Shown here piece by piece: positions 60,501 through 64,000 of a DNA stretch of 64,000 bases. The stretch comes from a virus, in IMG/VR virus record IMGVR_UViG_3300030333_008334, positions 16,462-80,461 of that record; one strand, written 5' to 3'. Positions within the stretch are counted from its first letter, which is position 1, and each line of letters starts with the position of its first letter. Both the position numbers and the translations under genes were made by a program. Under the pieces are notes generated by a model. The model saw only the letters and a program-made list of their open reading frames with translations, ran no database searches and had not been told where the DNA came from.

Positions 60501-63216
60501 GAGGACGTCCAAAGTTTGCGGGATCTAGAGCATGCGCCTTCACAGACCCTGTTGTAAGATGGTCTAGCCAGGCACGTACATGGCCTATTTTCACGTCGGA
60601 AGAGATTAGGGTACTTCCGGTAAAGTCTAAGCGTTGGGCGCCGGCATACATCCTTTTCGGGGCCGATACGAACTTTCTACCAGATTGATAATCCAAGCTC
60701 TTTGTAAGGTGGAATTCGTTGATAATATGTCCCAATTCTCTGTTGACGCCATAAAATTCTAATTTATAGCCAGTAGTTGCGTCAATAGATCCAGAGGAGC
60801 CAGATACCAAGTCGATATATTTCTTTTCAGGGCTAACTGAGACTGCAAAATTCCATTTTGAGTTATCGTAGACTTCATTAAAATAACCAGAGGATAGTGT
60901 CACAGATCCACTTAGATCAACAGCGAAACGTGCATCAAAAGGATTAGTCTGACTCTTTACAGAGTAAACTTTAAACTGCGCGTGATCATTTGCCGAAGTG
61001 GCTCCGTCCATCCACTTGATAGTAGTTGCACTATTATTATCGACCTGTCGAGCACCAAAAATAGAACTTGTGCCTAGAATTGGCACTTCTCCAAAAATTT
61101 TATTATTTGTAACTTTTTTTGGAAAAATAGCTTCGGCTTCCGCAGAGAAAGAAAAACCATGTAAATATTCATCATTGAAAATATTTGTACCACTAATAAA
61201 GTTAACAGAATTAGGATTGGATGCATCAGTGCTTTGGTAAACTGTTGCGTCAAAAGCAGTTTGATTTAATGGTGCTTTAAAAATAAAGTCATTAAAGTCA
61301 ACATATTTGTTGTCAACTGAAAGTTCTCTATAATTGTCCTCAAACAGATAAGTTGTATTATCCCCATATAGATTTATTTTAATCAACTCATCGTCGATCC
61401 CAAAACATCTTAAAACATTACGTAAGGATCTTTCTGTTCCTTTTGATTTATAAATTGGCGTTAGATTATTATATATATTTTGATATATAAAGTTCTTAAG
61501 CTCTTCTAGCTTCATTCCGAAAGATGCACTTTCATTACGATCGTAAAACCTTTCCAAGGCTGTTACGTCTGTAAAAATTTGTGAAGTATCAAAACCGTAG
61601 GAATGCAAAAGTTTTTCAGTAAAAGGTTTTGGCTTATCAGTAAAAGTAGCTCCTAGGCTGCTGCTAGGATATCCTAGATTTTTTAATTTAGGCACTTCAT
61701 CGATTTGAAGCTGAACAGTGTCAAAATGACTGGCCAATATTTGTGTTAACTTTTTCAGTACTTCTGAGCCACCTATTGTAGGATCGGTATCGCCTTCTAT
61801 AATCCAGGAAGGCAAAGTATTGAAAATAGCAGAATTATTTTCTTGATCCCACTCTTTACCTTCTTGCACTTTTCTTGCATAGTAAGAACTAACACTTGGA
61901 TGACTTGAATATATAATAGGATCTTTATATTCAGAAGTAACATGTCCAGATTCTACCATCGCAGATTCTGTGTGTCGTGAACCTGCTTGATATCCAACCC
62001 AATTTCCGTTTGATATTCTACCAGAATAATCTAATACAACAGAGTCTTTAGTTGAATTTCCAACAACACCTTCATTAAATTTAAAGTATACGCCCAGATT
62101 CACATTAGAAGTGTCTGTGTTGGTGCCGCCTCCAACTTGAAATTTCCAAAACCGTCTAATTTCTTTTGGAGTCCTGGCTGTCTTCCAAAAGCGAAATTCA
62201 TCCAAGGAAGCAGAAAGTGTATTCCATCCTAAATCGCCAATCGCTCCACTAACTGCGGCTTGAGCACCAATCGTAGCAAAGTTTCCATTGAATTGTCCAA
62301 AAGTTTTGCTGCTTTTTATTTCAGACTTTTGTACACCATCAGTAAAAAGTCTAACACGTGTTTGATTACTTTCTTCATCAAAAACAAAAGCATAATGATG
62401 CCAAGTTGAATCTTTGAAATCAGCCAACCCAGAAGCAATTGGTAATTCAAAATTATCATGTGCGGGGCCTGAACCAGAGTGACACATAATATAGAAATTA
62501 GCATCGGCCGACGACAGACTAATTCGCAAACGACCATTATCCCACGCTGGATTTCCGTCAATAGAGCTACTAGTCCATAAGTCGAATATTGTCTCTTTAA
62601 GAACTCCTGGGGATGAAGAATGGTCAGCAGCCCAGCCAGTCTTTTTCATCCAAAATTCAATTGTGTTTCCACGAGTTGCAAAATCTACTTTTAGATTACT
62701 ATCACGATTTGATCCAGTGTGCCAAATATTTGCTTTACTTAACTTAATATCATCTTTATAAGTGTAAGCACCTTGAGGACCATGAGGGCCGCCTTTAACT
62801 AAAATATATTCTGGATTGTTATTTTGCCAGTTTTGCGATGAAATGCTTGATGCATTAATAGAGAAATTTTTACCAATCTCAACATATCCATTTGTTCTTG
62901 GGTATTCTTTTTCAAAAATAAATCTCTGTAAAAAAGACCCAGTGTTGTGCCAAGATATTTTTTCTTTTAATGAGCCGTCATATGGAAAAGTTTTATAAAT
63001 ATTGCTAATAGTATCGGCATAGTACATTTCTGCCGAGCCATATCTTGCAAATGCTTGTGGCTTGGTAAAATCTACATTAGGAAAAAATCTTTCAGTATCT
63101 TTTTTATATTCCGCAACAAAGCTGGCAGATTCCATGCCATCATCTAGAAGGTTATCTAGTGTTTTGGAAGAAATGATTTTTCCACCATTTTTATTAAAAT
63201 AATCTTTAACGCTCAT
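51562..63216 (-). CDS. Giant virion protein (3884 residues) with LamG-like and MAM-like domains
   Basis: An uninterrupted 3884-codon frame. Residues about 184-355 form a LamG/ConA-type jelly roll: NTIEFWMKKTGWAADHSSSP, WHHYAFVFDEESNQTRVRLF, ASLDEFRFWKTARTPKEIRR. Such modules bind sugars or act as fibre parts. Next comes a helical segment (LKKLTQILASHFDTVQLQID, about 495-520). At about 1541-1655 is a MAM/jelly-roll-like module (LTFFYLMIGPNPGELLLQHT, ... YLGYVAIDNINLTAF). The rest is low in sequence signatures, with many histidines, tyrosines and SGSA-type turns. The C-terminal 250 residues are helical (EYYAQYENFTSGKPAVHVDL and on). It is probably a large tail-fibre or baseplate component that may bind host surface glycans. 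No enzymatic motif is visible. The start overlaps the upstream gene's stop. Confidence 0.65.
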   Translation of the reverse strand: MSVKDYFNKNGGKIISSKTLDNLLDDGMESASFVAEYKKDTERFFPNVDFTKPQAFARYGSAEMYYADTISNIYKTFPYDGSLKEKISWHNTGSFLQRFIFEKEYPRTNGYVEIGKNFSINASSISSQNWQNNNPEYILVKGGPHGPQGAYTYKDDIKLSKANIWHTGSNRDSNLKVDFATRGNTIEFWMKKTGWAADHSSSPGVLKETIFDLWTSSSIDGNPAWDNGRLRISLSSADANFYIMCHSGSGPAHDNFELPIASGLADFKDSTWHHYAFVFDEESNQTRVRLFTDGVQKSEIKSSKTFGQFNGNFATIGAQAAVSGAIGDLGWNTLSASLDEFRFWKTARTPKEIRRFWKFQVGGGTNTDTSNVNLGVYFKFNEGVVGNSTKDSVVLDYSGRISNGNWVGYQAGSRHTESAMVESGHVTSEYKDPIIYSSHPSVSSYYARKVQEGKEWDQENNSAIFNTLPSWIIEGDTDPTIGGSEVLKKLTQILASHFDTVQLQIDEVPKLKNLGYPSSSLGATFTDKPKPFTEKLLHSYGFDTSQIFTDVTALERFYDRNESASFGMKLEELKNFIYQNIYNNLTPIYKSKGTERSLRNVLRCFGIDDELIKINLYGDNTTYLFEDNYRELSVDNKYVDFNDFIFKAPLNQTAFDATVYQSTDASNPNSVNFISGTNIFNDEYLHGFSFSAEAEAIFPKKVTNNKIFGEVPILGTSSIFGARQVDNNSATTIKWMDGATSANDHAQFKVYSVKSQTNPFDARFAVDLSGSVTLSSGYFNEVYDNSKWNFAVSVSPEKKYIDLVSGSSGSIDATTGYKLEFYGVNRELGHIINEFHLTKSLDYQSGRKFVSAPKRMYAGAQRLDFTGSTLISSDVKIGHVRAWLDHLTTGSVKAHALDPANFGRPHDYGNSLFSQTQMSGSRIRPIETLILNWDFENVTSSAADGTFHVVDYSSGSNNYRSRYPTLFANIVDKQHDAKGQFFVTSSNKIVDKFYIPAAKKQLPELINSDDMINIVSQDDDVFTRESRPIQYYVALEKSMYQTISQEMINFFDTVEYFNNVIGDPVNRYRQDYKEMAKLRQLFFEKVQNTPDIEKYLNYYKWFDSAIISMIHDLLPASANVSDSLRNMIESHVLERNKYWNKFPTLEMNQDPPEGKIFGINELTYNWKFGHATSSLGQDKGCLWFSERAERDSAALTSGNTTVDSQRNTIKDVVTTENSASGPRRKDAAGVTYKGSTYALRRLSKPYKFAIDTSKHLDGGSNKDSNNLFGYHRQAIKFKDGTSFITIKKDSSQYPVCKDDKTLNNKVKIKGTAEVFSKGVSTDTNTQDSYGKSKANLIVPFAVYSSSLGEGGYASFVTASRIDITNIHEDKYTIGNEAPMQGPFTEKYVGGLQYRHIDINYSSSIRGIDTEATRPEGWYLRKPYNNTTLVNLLKEDFDGYSSVTEFNADSGFDNRPKTNSSEKYIDYGGPGAGIPSFGFNLKNNFIHGGTSYSSQNGYRMLVTPENYTTAVIVGNAGHGTTIIPPATTIEQTTNYSNVREFQFTTPKIDLTNVDPAKTPGPKLTFFYLMIGPNPGELLLQHTADKSTYTTLTTSWNGVSATSLLGAQGSAWRQATVDLTSYIGTSFHIRFVNFGHPAYGYLGYVAIDNINLTAFVTENAEMSLYDINYKKMLRYDANSGLVINLDRPRATMYRDEYAKRPVNIRNIKHQAATELPGAVAKNNGEVVVEEQKGHQKLPTIIGNYEHNYQVVQTSGRNVNNLWIREGVDGEGGVTDELSKLDAVLGIQDYQLVDRGKLKDGSRNKTVIAERFSAPGDPATLSRGYLDRASETFSVYNALPWRNWATRRFLANYGSASLLVRHSEKFGLRDGATHTAPGAENPVSRYGDTGYFLTASYHKINRNPGYRLYTSGSGYLRPYNPQADYEYNYDGQEATSYKTQNDNWLVQHTIPRSDTQYNWIWRSLSQKQKQPYNHVYALASSANSNKPTAPWGHATASHQFTFLSASEIGSYVTTHVTNPVLGVTADGTPLNARFFVNDFIGLNINIHEPITSSANTLGHFVDPSLRTSAGSLKNPYPTAFHLGYVGKASNDAVVSSQMPGSILNSLLHHRNGPYHYPSWKQIRTGEHPIVRHQRRSNIITLTTEEGVIGDTRPYDWHKAREFGSLAAEISLLHRKIKSDGLKIHKYTEPPVSSKFKPMVAEKSGFTYVYSYANNLVKFDNKALNTRLQLDEIDDYHESTENKIYEVMANDTSVFKHRYTETVWPRAQHTYLNKTRVRTEYSEIEGHSKKGYDRISHNTFWKNRHTIDSPDRLRTEGSASNSMGWRISRFGGPKMSDGTYFMDYHPSKPMPFCDAVSVAQGRLTNHVVSASENMDFGGTVLPFCNPSIGSTFMDMPLSAWPLDDGKYGGILETNNRFHGDTPLIPQGGYYGPTYKQDWLVIFSSSAELDSLNRSSVLPRPAGSGLPPAQEGDNEGVLRHHVDTSSSAVSPTGQYFKAHTFRGSYNLISGSTFGNHFTSGTFGMKGELAEDPSMNFLTSWASANWACGTASFMDPYVGKAAGVDNFGTGTIKPGVATVGRITSINSRAYNWKTNTNNSFGARHNYAAMGGISDNTAYMTIHSGSEWSQKGYRNMPPPTFDTMFRGGYRRPYASPCLFRDPYNNFNVAGLSSSFSGAPAGKESGSAETIHKAGRLGHAIVSSQSNIIGEHYTFTNGNGEYIANTLDFSGALGYVKTAPYYRANKIANKNPWYDSYEDYIEDVRVFGKDYGVLAEFNMSENMDEYAQYNFDYTKPNPGLFTLRGQGSMSSSLYFPPGTSILTEQYKNTGVMREQFLRRYCISDSMDYMHNKVGEDISLGGGARPRAITLRFDAITKLMPYYGFYPVTRTMQLATLFSQSIGPFLSCSLDNLSVNKKTYLGYHHSKEVWEHGDAVSGGIAYTPAGTYVERGAEFITASAHPTYELMGSKGTTSYPHRGLNYGLKDGVHFSTRLFDLAAAGHEGAKGWKQALIDVHQAGKMQSMLQPTFAPGIMFNTIKSGVAVDYPIYINQREPAVTNFVTEIGDGIKLKDHTDGAILIDAPNYRLPFETLYDLSNIPSAPPEGLGEVPKIYYTEPTWHMCGTDDQGNAKLGKEMAGSFYAAWTGERGPLYEKAANNFLSEIPNFFLKNSGLTSFTSARSSQIKPMVRDRTYLMNVSIEIFDQYRPGGPSPESPQAGSEFVMAEGPRKPLVPITDRQTQYQPLPRRGSIFGPALLKWSDKADASNGKSWTGGPTATGSITTLIATDSAQPDVEGTSYGTSGELYNLTSHETDPCYAPYTPPYYYGKAVYKMAYTHQPDAGSQLGNLVAEVDGALGAAPMQAAIPTLEEIITNIQTNSVSEEYNLFDRPVYYRDDGTPVLAKDVALTLDSSSPSTGSRGHTAYKHRMKVSSSLDLFKIKEVLFQAPDGSTKKEKVWEISTKFECPVINLAESSYVGTGRHRPDLTHEQQKDNANKGYFSDRTGRSIWMGYSNTDNVDGFGNETTTLSDGTVVSFPRRGVKITLSDATNNPEESLLNVAGFRNGPNADEEQELSKYIGQIANSKTVTEAIVAIPFLENELPGVTYSPFTKYGVNIHFIKIHPDEYYAQYENFTSGKPAVHVDLASQVLGSKNAHSKMDLTFPAEDIGETSISRMINMMDQYVIPPELDFYHRGIGSKDLPSGKKYLLTRQRFMNNQEDGIDPFIMYIHEFSRQLDNKDLGDIWQNLLPDAGMRAKKEASVLSHAMSGDRSNYEFWGRLDHLNTKIAEGQWSGNHRQENINENSKTLKKIFGPTQQYGGVKWLIFKVKKRANMSMRQLKNKNEVSSLFQVDNVGNLAGGSSVSEDVRLQSRYNYNWPYDFFSLVETAKLSVEYEL

Positions 63217-64000
63217 CTTTCTCTATTCTAAACCTAAATTTTTCGTTTTGCTCGTGATATTGGCCATTTGAATAATATGAAAATTTTATTTCATACATAT
63301 AATCTGATTCTAGCAAGCTCATATCTAAATCAAAATAGTTACCTGAAACATCTATAGAAAGTCTAGTGTTGTACATTTGATTAGAGCCTGTACCATACGG
63401 AATAACTTCTAAATCATCCGCCACTCTTATAACTTTATAGAAAGCATCTTCAACCGGCTCTGCTGTTGCTTTTGCTGACGCTTTAGTATATATTGTCGGA
63501 CACCAGTTTTTAGCCCTAGTAAATAATCTTAATCTAGGTATTTCATCTCTATTGTAAGCCGGCTTAAGATTTCTAATATTTGTCACGTAACTATCTGATG
63601 GGTCATTATAACTGTTGGCAGAATAATTTTTAATCTTTAAAGTTCCTGTGAAGTATTGATTACTTCCACTGAACCAGACATCATGCAAAATAGACGCAGT
63701 AGTATTGACTGCGATGCTGGCAGAATATATGCCAGTCTTATTGTTGCATATGCCGCCAGTAACAGGTGTAGTTGGCAATATGGTTAGAGGGTCGCCAACA
63801 GGAGATCCATTTGAATCAGCATAAAGATTCACATATATGTTTTGTGAATTATTGCCTAGAGGAATATTTTTAAGCTGCCCTCTGACGTAATTATAAAGAT
63901 AAATTTTATTTAGATTATCTGCTGGGGATACTAAAGAACTGCTAGCATAAAAATCTGATCTTCTATCTTTTATTGAAGAATCCCATTGTGCTTCAATGCA
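63206..64000 (-). CDS. Virion structural protein, 5' end beyond window edge
   Basis: An open frame of 264 codons that is still open at the window edge (upstream residues read CIEAQWDSSIKDRRSDFYAS), so the true start lies outside. The GTG at 63832 is only an internal codon. The visible part is beta-rich and asparagine/serine-rich, with NIYVNLYADSNGSPVG, GGICNNKTGIYSASIAVNTT and ILHDVWFSGSNQYFTGTLKI. A C-terminal part RLSIDVSGNYFDLDMSLLES follows, then EIKFSYYSNGQYHEQNEKFR. The architecture is like small beta-sandwich segments of fibres. It overlaps the giant gene start by 11 bases, which suggests co-translation and a common assembly. Confidence 0.55.
   Translation of the reverse strand, partial: CIEAQWDSSIKDRRSDFYASSSLVSPADNLNKIYLYNYVRGQLKNIPLGNNSQNIYVNLYADSNGSPVGDPLTILPTTPVTGGICNNKTGIYSASIAVNTTASILHDVWFSGSNQYFTGTLKIKNYSANSYNDPSDSYVTNIRNLKPAYNRDEIPRLRLFTRAKNWCPTIYTKASAKATAEPVEDAFYKVIRVADDLEVIPYGTGSNQMYNTRLSIDVSGNYFDLDMSLLESDYMYEIKFSYYSNGQYHEQNEKFRFRIEKDER

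Noticed and set aside
1-64000. tRNA genes, CRISPR arrays, integrase, insertion sequences, direct terminal repeats
   Set aside because: None seen by reading. The gaps are too short for most of them, and repeats within fibre genes are protein repeats. A tRNA or covariance search could still find something missed.

Overview
This window is a piece of a tailed-phage genome of the contractile-tail (T4-related myovirus) type. The evidence is a recognisable set of head and tail genes: large terminase, portal, prohead protease, scaffold, major capsid protein with a protease maturation site, neck proteins, sheath, tube, tape measure and baseplate proteins. All supported genes lie on the minus strand, are tightly packed or overlapping, and are AT-rich. 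No gap exceeds about 200 bases, and I see no tRNA, integrase, insertion sequence or CRISPR array. The gene families (long glycine/serine-rich fibres, giant LamG-bearing virion proteins, ribosomal protein S21, small membrane proteins) resemble uncultivated aquatic myoviruses. The host cannot be fixed from this sequence. Both ends cut through open genes.

Read in the direction of transcription (high to low coordinates), 64000-40224 is a late structural module of large proteins: a truncated gene, a 3884-residue giant with LamG-like and MAM-like domains, and six further virion proteins, some sharing domains. Next is a short DNA-metabolism block (40200-38655) with a 33-residue membrane peptide, a RuvC-like resolvase and a DnaG-type primase. 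After a hairpin come a protein with a capsid-targeting-like leader and a membrane di-iron hydroxylase. A consensus sigma-70-type promoter then precedes a fused SbcD-SbcC (gp47-gp46) nuclease. Small membrane proteins that look like a partial lysis cassette follow (34264-32866).

The head module (32489-14991) runs through terminase, portal, several conserved proteins, the prohead protease, a leader-bearing protein and a ribosomal protein S21 homologue. It then continues through four fibre genes (two ending in S74 auto-cleaving chaperones), the scaffold and the major capsid protein. Downstream are neck (13/14/15-like), sheath, tube, a gp26-like baseplate/chaperone gene, tape measure, tube-cap-like, LysM/gp53-like and hub-like genes, the last cut by the left edge.

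Transcription units are marked by hairpin-plus-U-run terminators whose G:U pairs fit only the minus strand, and by a recurring element (ATAAYACTATTTAT) upstream of structural genes that is a candidate phage late promoter. Highlights are a possible +1/-2 programmed frameshift at seven T's between the gp26-like gene and the next reading frame, S21, the SbcD-SbcC fusion, the hydroxylase, and N-terminal leaders ending in apparent prohead-protease sites.
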